Assembly (NCBI RefSeq): GCF_011578045.1
Contig: NZ_CP049801.1
Coordinates: 1,178,001 to 1,242,000, forward strand
Source: Acinetobacter shaoyimingii
GTDB lineage: Bacteria; Pseudomonadota; Gammaproteobacteria; Pseudomonadales; Moraxellaceae
DNA: 64,000 nucleotides
Direction: 5' to 3'
The notes below the pieces were generated by a model. It did not search any database. It was not told the origin of the DNA and was given only the letters and a program-made list of their open reading frames with translations. Shown piece by piece: positions 27,605 through 35,704 of this stretch (positions are counted from its first letter, which is position 1; each line of letters opens with the position of its first letter). The position numbers and the translations under genes are program-made.

Positions 27605-27635
27605 ATGGGAGGCATTATGCCTCCCATTTAATTTT
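27605..27635 (+). terminator. Rho-independent terminator after rutG
   Basis: A 10-bp stem ATGGGAGGCA / TGCCTCCCAT with a TTA loop (27605-27627) followed by TTAATTTTA. It ends the rutABCFG operon. Confidence 0.82.
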
Positions 27636-28122
27636 ACGGATGTTAAACGTTGTTCAACTATATGCTATTTTTGATATCGTTACTGTTCACAATGTTTTAT
27701 TCGTATGAACACTCTCACTGCTTATGAGCGCAGCTATTCACTCAATACTGATCCTAAAACAGGGTCAAATGCTTTGTGAAATCATGTAGTGAATCGTAGT
27801 TTTAATCGTATATTTTCTTTAGTTTTGTTAATAAAAATATGCTTATTGATTCACAATATATCTATATTTGTGATAAATAAATAACAATTGTTGAATCATA
27901 TAAAATTCAGTTAGATTTAATTGCTTCTTAGTGGGTATAGCGCACAGCAATTTTTAACGAATACTAAATTTGCCGTCGAAATATCAGGCTGCAATTTTGC
28001 TGAAACATTCAAATAATCTTTAATCTATTTAAGATGCATAACTTTACCGATCATTACATTGTTTGACCTTTGCTTGATTTTAATTCTATTAAATTATGAT
28101 TTTAGACTTAAAAAAGAATGAA
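27636..28122. other. Intergenic region, no gene seen
   Basis: About 490 AT-rich bases between the rutG terminator and a small unknown gene. I see no RNA gene, repeat or convincing frame; it must contain the promoter of the small gene. Confidence 0.5.
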
Positions 28123-28383
28123 ATGACAAGCTTTATCAGTGCTGAACAAGCGAAAAATTATTCTCAGCATGCCAATTTAACGATTGAACATTATCAATCG
28201 AAACTGGCTGAAATGATTGAAGACAATGCGAAACAGGGGAATACTGCTGTTTTTACAGTGTTACCTAAATATTTGCCATTAGAAGATATTCGTCAATTGT
28301 CTTCAAGCTTGACTCAATTGGGTTATCACGTACGTTTTGAAGTAAACCAGTTTTATTACAGCTTTAATGTGCATTGGGTCTAA
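28123..28383 (+). CDS. Small protein of unknown function
   Basis: I do not recognise this protein of 86 residues (95 if the ATG at 28096 is used). MTSFISAEQAKNY is preferred as the start because AAAGAA lies upstream of it, while the first ATG has no ribosome binding site. It is soluble, with an amphipathic N-terminal helix (HYQSKLAEMIEDNAKQG) followed by beta-rich sequence ending VRFEVNQFYYSFNVHWV. Codon use resembles neighbouring genes. It looks like a genuine small conserved protein, but no family could be assigned. Confidence 0.55.
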   Translation: MTSFISAEQAKNYSQHANLTIEHYQSKLAEMIEDNAKQGNTAVFTVLPKYLPLEDIRQLSSSLTQLGYHVRFEVNQFYYSFNVHWV

Positions 28384-28463
28384 TGATCTTTTCTCATGAT
28401 ATATGCATATTCATGAAGCCCAGCATTTCCAAAACTTAATCATAAAGATGGACTTAGGAGTAT

Positions 28464-28605
28464 TTGAGACTGTCTGAAATCTATGTAACTTTATTCAGCA
28501 TGTAATTTTAGCGTGTCAAAGAGAGCATTATACTGATTTCAAGCGTTCGAAAATCGAAAATCGAAAATGTAATGACAACTAGATTCTTTTAAAAGACAGT
28601 CTCAA
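28464..28605. mobile_element. MITE-like element, 142 bp with 12-bp terminal inverted repeats
   Basis: TTGAGACTGTCT (28464-28475) is repeated perfectly in inverted form at 28594-28605. The interior is non-coding and includes three tandem copies of CGAAAAT (28548-28568). The size and structure fit a non-autonomous transposable element mobilised by an IS with GAGACTGTCT-type ends. No obvious target duplication flanks it, and no transposase is in the window. Alternatively the ends are arms of a long RNA hairpin. Confidence 0.5.
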
Positions 28606-28620
28606 GCACAACGCTTCGTT

Positions 28621-29013
28621 TTAAGACTCTGAAGATTTTTGATATTCATTAATCACTTCAAGCGCTGCTCTAAAAGCTTCTTGTGTTGCTGGCGCTCCGC
28701 AATACGGTAAGCTATGAAGTAATACTTCCTGAATCTCTTCAACTGTCGCACCATTATTCAAAGCACCACGAACATGACCCTTGAGTTCTGTCGGGCTTTT
28801 TTGTGCAGTTAAAAAAGCAATGGTAATGAGCGAGCGGTATTTGCGGGGAAGCACACCTTCACGTTGCCAAGTTGAACCCCATGCATGTTCATTAATCCAG
28901 TCTTGAAGTGGTTGTGTAAATGGGACGGTATTGTCCTGAGCACGTTTGACAAAGCTTTCGCCCATCACTTCAGTACGAACTTTTAAACCATTTTCATAAT
29001 CTTGTTTTGACAT
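28621..29013 (-). CDS. Carboxymuconolactone decarboxylase family protein (PcaC-like)
   Basis: A 130-residue all-helical protein with the CMD/AhpD-like core: VLPRKYRSLITIAFLTAQK, ELKGHVRGALNNGATVEEIQEVLLHSLPYCGAPA (around residues 79-112). The sequence resembles 4-carboxymuconolactone decarboxylase (PcaC), including the opening YENGLKVRTEVMGESFV and the HAWGSTW region. Other pca genes are absent here, so it may be a stand-alone paralogue rather than the beta-ketoadipate enzyme. It lies downstream of a thiolase on the same strand (82 nt). Confidence 0.75.
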   Translation of the reverse strand: MSKQDYENGLKVRTEVMGESFVKRAQDNTVPFTQPLQDWINEHAWGSTWQREGVLPRKYRSLITIAFLTAQKSPTELKGHVRGALNNGATVEEIQEVLLHSLPYCGAPATQEAFRAALEVINEYQKSSES

Positions 29014-29095
29014 TGCTTAACTCTTTGTTTAATTTAGGGTTTGATCGGTGTGTGCAAAACAGCCATGATTTGATCATGGCTGTTGGGTACATTGC

Positions 29096-30280
29096 TTAAA
29101 GTTGCGGAATTTCAACCGCAATAGCAGTGGCTTCACCACCACCAATACAAAGTGCGGCAATCCCTTTGGTTTTACCTAAACGTTTTAAAGCATGAATCAG
29201 GGTCAAAATAATACGCGAACCTGAAGAACCCAATGGGTGACCTAAAGCACATGCACCACCATGAATATTGACTTTTTCAACATCCAGTTTAAAGGCATCA
29301 ATTGCAGCCATAGTCACCATTGCGAAGGCTTCATTGATTTCCCATAAATCAACTTCTTCAGCAGACCAACCGGTTTTTTTCAAGACTTTTTCAATTGCGC
29401 CAACAGGTGCAATCGTGAATTCTGAAGGATGCTGTGAGTTTGATGCATAGGCTTTGATGTGAGCCAATGTTTCAAGTCCATGTGCTTTGGCATAATCTGC
29501 CGAAGTCACCACAAAAGCTGAAGCGCCATCGCTAATTGAGCTGGCATTGGCAGCGGTAATGGTGCCATCTTTGGCAAAAGCTGGACGTAGTGTTGGAATT
29601 TTATCAATATTGGCATTGGCAGGATTTTCATCGTGCTCAACACTCATTTCGCCTTTACGCGTTTTCACTGTGACAGGCACAATCTCATCTTTTAGATAAC
29701 CTTGCTCAATTGCTTTTTGCGCTCGAGTTAATGAACGAATGGCAAATTCATCTTGCTGCTCACGTGTATAGCCTTTTTTATTGGCCATATCCTGAGCCAG
29801 CACCCCCATAGAAAGTCCTGTTTCAGCATCTTCTAGACCTTCTTGGAACATGTGATCTGTAACTTTGCCATGGCCCATACGATAGCCTGAACGTGCTTTA
29901 TCGAGTAAGTAAGGCGCATTACTCATTGACTCCATACCACCAGCGACCACAATGTTCGCAGACTCAGCTTTAATTGCGTCAGCAGCTTGCATCACAGCTT
30001 TCATACCAGAACCACAAATTTTATTAATGGTTGTTGCACCCACATGATCAGGAACACCTGCCAGTCGCATGGCTTGGCGGGCAGGGCCTTGTTTAAGACC
30101 TGCAGGCAAGACACAGCCCATAATGACTTCATCAACTTGTTCAGCAGAAATATCTGCCCGTTTTAGCGACTCTTCAATGACTTTGGCACCTAATTCTGGT
30201 GCTGTTAAACCAGACAAGCTACCTTGAAAACCACCCATAGGTGTACGGCTACCTGCAACAATGATGATGTCCTTGGTCAT
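29096..30280 (-). CDS. Acetyl-CoA C-acetyltransferase (thiolase)
   Basis: A 394-residue biosynthetic-type thiolase that condenses or cleaves acetoacetyl-CoA / 3-ketoacyl-CoA. The reactive Cys is in TINKICGSGMKAVMQAAD (about residues 83-100). The C-terminal catalytic His and Cys are in GGACALGHPLGSSGSRI and AALCIGGGEATAIAVE. The ATG at 30280 is chosen because GGAG is spaced 6 nt before it; an upstream ATG at 30292 adds MEKR only. It stands downstream of fadE on the same strand, though a terminator separates them. It could serve beta-oxidation, ketone body use or ketogenesis. Confidence 0.9.
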   Translation of the reverse strand: MTKDIIIVAGSRTPMGGFQGSLSGLTAPELGAKVIEESLKRADISAEQVDEVIMGCVLPAGLKQGPARQAMRLAGVPDHVGATTINKICGSGMKAVMQAADAIKAESANIVVAGGMESMSNAPYLLDKARSGYRMGHGKVTDHMFQEGLEDAETGLSMGVLAQDMANKKGYTREQQDEFAIRSLTRAQKAIEQGYLKDEIVPVTVKTRKGEMSVEHDENPANANIDKIPTLRPAFAKDGTITAANASSISDGASAFVVTSADYAKAHGLETLAHIKAYASNSQHPSEFTIAPVGAIEKVLKKTGWSAEEVDLWEINEAFAMVTMAAIDAFKLDVEKVNIHGGACALGHPLGSSGSRIILTLIHALKRLGKTKGIAALCIGGGEATAIAVEIPQL

Positions 30281-30605
30281 TCTTTTCTCCATTGGTTATT
30301 CATGTTCATCTATTTTTTATTGCTCACGCTTTTCAATACGATTTTATAAAACGTACATCGACTATTGTTTTTACACAATTCACGCATTCATACCATATCA
30401 CCGATTGTGTTAAAAACCCCTCATCCGATATGATCGCAGTGAATTTATTTTGGTCATTTTAAGCGAGTTGTCTATTCCACCTAAGTCCTAGCGCTGACTT
30501 TAAAACTAGAATCTACGGATAAAAAATCTTATATGTTTAGGATGTTTAAAAACAAACGCGACTGAATTCAGTCGCGTTTGATAAAATCAGAATTTAAAAC
30601 CTTAT
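30281..30605 (-). terminator. Spacer with a 28-bp perfect palindromic terminator after fadE
   Basis: A perfect palindrome occupies 30553-30580 (arm CAAACGCGACTGAA). On the minus strand it is followed by TTTTTAAA and ends the fadE transcript. The remaining roughly 270 bases hold no gene and must include the thiolase promoter. Confidence 0.8.
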
Positions 30606-33242
30606 TTAAAATCTTAAGAAAGGCGTTTGATCCTGCTCATCCTTGGATTTTTCATCTGTATTTGATGCTTTGTCACTTAAATGCTCGGTTGAGTTTTGAT
30701 GAGTATTCTCAGGTGTTTCAACGTGCTCAGATGTAGACGTGACATCAGTATTCGATGAATTATCTTTCAAAGTCTCTACTGTCTCAGCTTCTTCCTCAAG
30801 ATGAGGATTAGCCAATGGCAAGACATCATCTAGTTCTAAATCAAACACATCAGTTAACATACTGTCAAAACGTTGAGCATTGTATGCCAGTAGTTTTTCA
30901 GCTTCATCTTGGGTGATAAACTGCGTTTCAACGGCATTTTCAATATGTTCTTCAAATGTAAGACCAGTAAATTTAGCTTTTGATTCAGCCTTTTTGAATT
31001 TATGCCAAAGTTCTTCAATACCCAAGAGCATTTGAAATGCTGATTCCATTCGTCCATTGACATCATGAGGATTGGTGTCATAGAACACATGCTGCTTTAA
31101 TGCGTCACGGAAGGGATTTTCTTGTAGGATTAAATCGCCAGCTTTGACTTTTAAAGCATCACTTGGTTTTTTCACAGGACGACCCAGTGGGAAACAGATA
31201 AATTTCACTAAGCTTGCCGCAATGCCCATTGGGAAATTGGCGAACAGACCATAAAACGCTTCTTGTGCATTAAATAATGCTTTTTCTAAAGCCAGCTGTG
31301 CATGCACTTTTTCAGCATCAGTTTTTTGACCATGCTCATAATATTTTAAAATAGCAGTAGCAATAAATAGGTTGGCATGAATATCTGCTAAACGACCAGA
31401 CAGCATTTCTTTTCGCTTGATATCACCAGCCAATAGACCTAAACACATGTCAGCAGTCAGTGCAAAGTTTGCACTCAAACGGTTAATGGTTTTGTAAAAT
31501 GGTAAGGTAAATGGATCTGCACTATCTGGTGCATTGGATGAACCACCAAAATATCCATATGCAAATGAACGCGCTGTACGGTTAAAGGTATAGCCTAAAT
31601 GCTTATACAGAATATCGTTAAACGTATTTAAAGCACTGTCTTTATCATCAGCTTGTAACAGTTGAAGCTCTTCAAACAGGTAAGGGTGGCAACGCATTGA
31701 ACCTTGACCAAAAATCATCAAGGAACGACTTAGAATATTGGCGCCTTCAACGGTAATGGATACAGGAATAGCTTGGTACATCAGTGCCATAAAGTTGCGT
31801 GGACCCATTTGAATGGCGCGACCACCGACAACATCCATACCGTGATTGACTACTTTACGCATGGTTTCAGTGGCATAGTATTTCGCCATCGCAGTCATCA
31901 CGGCTGGCTTTCCACCTTGATTTAGACCACATGTCACTAAATAACGGAACGCTTCGAGCATATAAGTATCAGAAGCAATATCGCTGGTGGCTTCTTGTAC
32001 ACCTTCAAATTTACCGACAGAAATTTTGAATTGTTCACGTACTTTGGCAAATGCACCGACCATCAGATAGCTCATTTCACCTGCAGCAGTTGACAGCGCT
32101 GGAAGTGAGATACCTCGACCCACAGCCAAACACTCCATCAGCATACGCCAGCCTTTACCTGCATTTTCAACACCACCAATAATCCAATCGAGTGGAATGA
32201 AAACATCTGTCCCTTCAACCATACCATTCATAAATGGTGAACCTGGATTGTGGCGAGGACCTACTTTTACACCGTCATGTGAGGCTGGAAGTAGGGCGCA
32301 AGTAATGCCATATTCAGTTTTTGATGAATCACCCAATAAACCATCAGGATCATATAATTTAAATGCCAGACCAATGACTGTGGCAATGGGTGCAAGCGTG
32401 ATCCAACGTTTTGAGAAGTTCATGCGTAAGCCAAGCACTTGTTGACCTTCGAACTCGCCATAACAGACAACGCCAGTATCTGGAATTGCACCTGCATCAG
32501 AACCTGCTTCGGGGCTGGTTAAACCGAAACATGGAATTTCTTCACCTTTGGCAAGACCCGGTAAATAACGATTTTTTTGTTCTTCAGTACCATAATGCAG
32601 TAGCAATTCACCTGGACCTAAAGAGTTCGGTACCATACAACTCACAGCAGTCGTGAGCGAGCGAGATGCAATTTTGCTCATAATGCGACTTTGTGCAAAT
32701 GAACTAAATGCTTTACCGCCGTATTCTTTTGGAATAATCAGTCCTAAGAAACCTTTATCTTTAATGAATTGCCAAACTTCAGGTGGTAAATCTTTAAGTT
32801 CATGAAAAATTTTCCATTCATTGAGCATTTCACACAGTTGTTGAACTTCATTATCTAAAAATGACTGTTCCTCAGCTGATAAAGTTGGGTAAGGGTATTC
32901 ATTGAAGGTTTTCCATTCTGGAGCCCCCATAAATAGTTCTTTTTCCCACCAGCTTGTACCTGCATCGAGCGCTTCTCGTTCTGTAGTACTCATACTTGGC
33001 ATTGCTTTCGACAAAGCATCATATGCTGGTTTTGTGATGATGCTCATCCGCAGTGAATCCACCATCACAATAATACTGATGGCAATGAGCGGGATACCTA
33101 AGACGATTGACCAAGGACTAATGAATGCAGCGATAATCGCGACAACAATCGTGACTATGCTACCGATAGACCGTGGAACTTCAAAAAAGAAGATTGCCCA
33201 TAGAGCAATGAATAAAATAATGATGCTAATGATCAAAGCCAT
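30606..33242 (-). CDS. fadE: Membrane-associated acyl-CoA dehydrogenase, FadE type
   Basis: An 878-residue FadE/YafH-type acyl-CoA dehydrogenase, the first step of fatty acid beta-oxidation. Three N-terminal hydrophobic segments (residues about 1-65) anchor it. The dehydrogenase core follows, with GFLGLIIPKEYGGKAFSSFA, CFGLTSPEAGSDAGAIPD, ANILSRSLMIFGQGSMRCHP and a long FadE-specific C-terminal helical region. GAGG precedes the ATG. Unusual: residues about 815-878 form a low-complexity Ser/Thr/Glu/Asp-rich tail not needed for catalysis; the E. coli enzyme has about 814 residues. The gene is isolated from fadBA, as is usual for fadE. Confidence 0.88.
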   Translation of the reverse strand: MALIISIIILFIALWAIFFFEVPRSIGSIVTIVVAIIAAFISPWSIVLGIPLIAISIIVMVDSLRMSIITKPAYDALSKAMPSMSTTEREALDAGTSWWEKELFMGAPEWKTFNEYPYPTLSAEEQSFLDNEVQQLCEMLNEWKIFHELKDLPPEVWQFIKDKGFLGLIIPKEYGGKAFSSFAQSRIMSKIASRSLTTAVSCMVPNSLGPGELLLHYGTEEQKNRYLPGLAKGEEIPCFGLTSPEAGSDAGAIPDTGVVCYGEFEGQQVLGLRMNFSKRWITLAPIATVIGLAFKLYDPDGLLGDSSKTEYGITCALLPASHDGVKVGPRHNPGSPFMNGMVEGTDVFIPLDWIIGGVENAGKGWRMLMECLAVGRGISLPALSTAAGEMSYLMVGAFAKVREQFKISVGKFEGVQEATSDIASDTYMLEAFRYLVTCGLNQGGKPAVMTAMAKYYATETMRKVVNHGMDVVGGRAIQMGPRNFMALMYQAIPVSITVEGANILSRSLMIFGQGSMRCHPYLFEELQLLQADDKDSALNTFNDILYKHLGYTFNRTARSFAYGYFGGSSNAPDSADPFTLPFYKTINRLSANFALTADMCLGLLAGDIKRKEMLSGRLADIHANLFIATAILKYYEHGQKTDAEKVHAQLALEKALFNAQEAFYGLFANFPMGIAASLVKFICFPLGRPVKKPSDALKVKAGDLILQENPFRDALKQHVFYDTNPHDVNGRMESAFQMLLGIEELWHKFKKAESKAKFTGLTFEEHIENAVETQFITQDEAEKLLAYNAQRFDSMLTDVFDLELDDVLPLANPHLEEEAETVETLKDNSSNTDVTSTSEHVETPENTHQNSTEHLSDKASNTDEKSKDEQDQTPFLRF

Positions 33243-33746
33243 TTATCGTTTCCTCGCGTGTCGCTTTACACCGTGAGGCTGTCATAGGTGTGATGAATAT
33301 GACGTATGTAAAGGTGTAATTTTTATAGAATGAAGAATGATGTAATTCAGTTATTAGAGCATTTCATTTTTAAGTTAGGTTAAAACTCATTCAAATGAAA
33401 GACAGAAGCTGTGCATAAATTGTTTAATTACGTAAATCTTTTTATTTTTCAATTATTAATTCTCAATGAAATATCAATTTGAATATTTTGATAAAACTTA
33501 AAAGTGCAATGACACCATTTTTATAAATCGCCTCCTTATCTTTTGATAATAAAAATAATAATAAACAATGTCTTAATATTTTTTGGAATAAATTAAATGT
33601 GGAATGCATCACTGAATTACTACAGAACAGTAAGGCAAATTTAGTAAAATTATTGCGATAAATTCATTCAGATTATGAATAAATACTTTAAAAAAAATTT
33701 ATCACTTATACAGAACGTAATTGCCTATATTTTAGAGGAAAAGAAT
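33243..33746. other. Divergent intergenic region, no gene seen
   Basis: About 500 very AT-rich bases between fadE (minus) and the small secreted protein (plus). It contains both promoters, but I could not pick them with confidence. A frame from 33675 would extend the downstream protein by 24 residues that look non-coding. Confidence 0.5.
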
Positions 33747-34157
33747 ATGAAAAAAGTTTTCATTTTTTCGTTGTTGTCTGCATGTTCAAGTTTAAGCTTT
33801 GCTGCAACTTGCACTAAAACCATGAATAATAATATTGTGAATGGTGATTTAAACATTCCAGCAAATGCTGTGTGTGTATTGAATGGTTCTGTGGTCAATG
33901 GTGATATTACCGTTGCTAAAAATGCATCTCTAACCTTGAATAATGCAACGATTCAAGGAGATATCACAGCGCAACAAGCTAAAGCATTTCATCTGAATAA
34001 GTCAGCAGTACAAGGTGATGTAAAATTGACACAAACAAGTTCATCGATTGTGATTGATAAAGCTGTAATTAATGGCGATCTAAGTTGTGCAGGTAGTGTC
34101 GCATCAACTGGTTCAAAGAACGTAATTAATGGTTCAGTGCAAGGCAAATGTAAATAA
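33747..34157 (+). CDS. Small secreted repeat protein (short beta-solenoid)
   Basis: A 136-residue exported protein. The start at 33747 is fixed by AGAGGA spaced 7 nt upstream and by a clean signal peptide MKKVFIFSLLSACSSLSFA, cleaved before ATC. The mature chain is built from about 19-residue repeats, each opening [VI][NQ]GD[LIV]: VNGDL, VNGDI, IQGDI, VQGDV, INGDL and a final INGSV. That pattern suggests a small right-handed beta-helix. Four mature cysteines could form disulfides. I do not recognise a named family; the repeat resembles bactofilin-like or polymer-like solenoids. It is probably periplasmic or extracellular. Confidence 0.7.
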   Translation: MKKVFIFSLLSACSSLSFAATCTKTMNNNIVNGDLNIPANAVCVLNGSVVNGDITVAKNASLTLNNATIQGDITAQQAKAFHLNKSAVQGDVKLTQTSSSIVIDKAVINGDLSCAGSVASTGSKNVINGSVQGKCK

Positions 34158-34246
34158 GAAAAATTGTTTTGTATTTAAAAGTCAGTATTGTTTTTTGAAT
34201 CTTATGATCTAGTTTTGTGTGTTATTTGATTTAAAGCATAAGCAAT

Positions 34247-34280
34247 AAAAAAGCCCAAGTCGCAATGCTTGGGCTTTTTT
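34247..34280. terminator. Strong bidirectional rho-independent terminator
   Basis: AAAAAAGCCCAAG (34247-34259), 8-nt loop, CTTGGGCTTTTTT (34268-34280). It ends the secreted-protein gene on the plus strand and the three-tRNA operon on the minus strand. Confidence 0.92.
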
Positions 34281-34303
34281 ATAAGATGTTGCCATCTTGA
34301 ATA

Positions 34304-34379
34304 TGGCGTCCCTACGGGGATTCGAACCCCGGTTACCGCCGTGAAAGGGCGATGTCCTAGGCCTCTAGACGATAGGGAC
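34304..34379 (-). tRNA. tRNA-Glu (anticodon UUC), copy 1
   Basis: On the minus strand the 76-nt gene starts GTCCCTATCGTCTAGAGG and ends GTAGGGACGCCA, with the CCA encoded. The 7-bp acceptor stem GTCCCTA/TAGGGAC, the anticodon loop CCTTTCACG (UUC) and the T-arm GGGGTTCGAACCCC are all present. It is the last of a three-tRNA operon. Confidence 0.97.
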
Positions 34380-34434
34380 AGTTGAAGTAAATATTTTTAA
34401 AACCAAAAATTTTACCTAATGCATAGGTCATTAA

Positions 34435-34510
34435 TGGCGTCCCTACGGGGATTCGAACCCCGGTTACCGCCGTGAAAGGGCGATGTCCTAGGCCTCTAGA
34501 CGATAGGGAC
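34435..34510 (-). tRNA. tRNA-Glu (anticodon UUC), copy 2
   Basis: Identical in sequence to the copy at 34304-34379, with encoded CCA. It lies 55 nt upstream of that copy in transcription order. Confidence 0.97.
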
Positions 34511-34535
34511 TTAATAAAAACTTTACTTCTGAAAT

Positions 34536-34611
34536 TGGCGTCCCTACGGGGATTCGAACCCCGGTTACCGCCGTGAAAGGGCGATGTCCTAGGCCTCTAG
34601 ACGATAGGGAC
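34536..34611 (-). tRNA. tRNA-Glu (anticodon UUC), copy 3
   Basis: Identical to the other copies, with encoded CCA. It is the first tRNA of the operon, 17 nt downstream of a consensus -10 element. Confidence 0.97.
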
Positions 34612-34628
34612 GTTTCAGAGGTGGGCGT

Positions 34629-34657
34629 ATATTAGGGTGGATATGTTGATGTGTCAA
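34629..34657 (-). promoter_or_regulatory. Sigma-70 promoter of the tRNA-Glu triple operon
   Basis: On the minus strand, TTGACA (rc of 34652-34657), a 17-bp spacer and TAATAT (rc of 34629-34634), followed by the GC-rich discriminator ACGCCCACC. This near-consensus layout is typical of growth-rate and stringently controlled stable RNA promoters. Confidence 0.88.
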
Positions 34658-34734
34658 ACCTTTTTCTAGTCGAATCTATAAAAAATCAATCAAGTGCATA
34701 AAAAGAAAACAAATATGTGAAATGTGCTTTTAAA

Positions 34735-35631
34735 TTAAGCTGTTTCGATGCTTAAACTTTCCAATATGCTTTGAATCACCAATGGGTTGGCAAGATATCC
34801 AATAATACGGTGTGGATTGCTAATCAGTGTTTGGATGGCTAAGTTCTCAATCGGGGGGTGAAAATCGAACGGAGGTTCAGTCAGTGGGAAGGCTGTGAGA
34901 AAATCATCAGGGGAATAAAAATTAATCCAATCACCTGAAAAATGAGAAGGTCTAGAAATAGGCGTGGAGAGGCGCTCTTGGATCACTTTAAAAGCCAGTG
35001 GAGAGCCTAGGGTAATTAATCGGTTTATTCTGCATAATTTATTCTTATGAATGAGATTGTATGCAATCACTGTCCCTAGTGAATGTGAAACCACGATGTA
35101 CTCTTCATAGGGATCTAAATTGTGCATAATCCGATCATGTACTTCATTCATAAAATCTGGATTGGCTAGGTAAAGATAGGTTTCGATTAAAAATTTTTCA
35201 ATGAGTGTGGCATGTAATTTGGGATAGTGATTGAGAAAAATCACCAATTCTTTTAATGCTCGATCTTTGGCAAGCGATGAGGTCAGTGCCAAACGTTGTG
35301 TCAATGTTTGTGGCTGTATATCTTCATTAGAAGGCAAAGCGGTTAAGCATGGATCTTTCTCTTGAACCACACTCATTGCATTTTTAAAGTGAAAAGGACT
35401 TTTAAAATTTTTCCAAGATTTGGGTAAAAATGTCCTCAAATCAAGCGTATTGTTTAATTTATGCTTGCTGAGTAAATCGCCATAGAAAGGCAAAACAATA
35501 TCAAGTGCATTGACGTCTAAATCGATATTTAAACGATGTAATCCAGTTTGAAACACTTGTAGCCAGAATTGTCTTAACGTTTCAGCATTATAATTCTGCT
35601 GATTCATACCATGAATAAAGAGAATCTTCAT
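34735..35631 (-). CDS. Alpha/beta hydrolase-like protein
   Basis: A 298-residue cytoplasmic protein of the alpha/beta hydrolase fold. MKILFIHGMNQQNYNAET at the N-terminus carries the HG oxyanion-hole motif, and YIVVSHSLGTVIAYNLI (about residues 179-195) holds the nucleophile Ser in SHSLG, followed by LITLGSPLAF. This layout is found in lipase-like or PGAP1-like hydrolases. The substrate is unknown. It lies between the tRNA-Glu triple and an amino acid permease gene and is apparently transcribed with the permease (73 nt apart). Confidence 0.7.
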   Translation of the reverse strand: MKILFIHGMNQQNYNAETLRQFWLQVFQTGLHRLNIDLDVNALDIVLPFYGDLLSKHKLNNTLDLRTFLPKSWKNFKSPFHFKNAMSVVQEKDPCLTALPSNEDIQPQTLTQRLALTSSLAKDRALKELVIFLNHYPKLHATLIEKFLIETYLYLANPDFMNEVHDRIMHNLDPYEEYIVVSHSLGTVIAYNLIHKNKLCRINRLITLGSPLAFKVIQERLSTPISRPSHFSGDWINFYSPDDFLTAFPLTEPPFDFHPPIENLAIQTLISNPHRIIGYLANPLVIQSILESLSIETA

Positions 35632-35704
35632 AGGCTGACAGATTGTGATTGATATGTGTTTTAGATTAAAAAAAAGAGCAGCAATTCGCTACTCTTTTTC
35701 TGTG

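Noticed and set aside
28548..28568. Three 7-bp CGAAAAT repeats as a possible CRISPR or iteron array
   Set aside because: The units are too short, there are no spacers and no Rep or Cas gene; it is best explained as part of the MITE-like element.
33675..33746. N-terminal extension of the small secreted solenoid protein
   Set aside because: The internal ATG at 33747 has an excellent Shine-Dalgarno and begins a perfect signal peptide; the extension would bury it.
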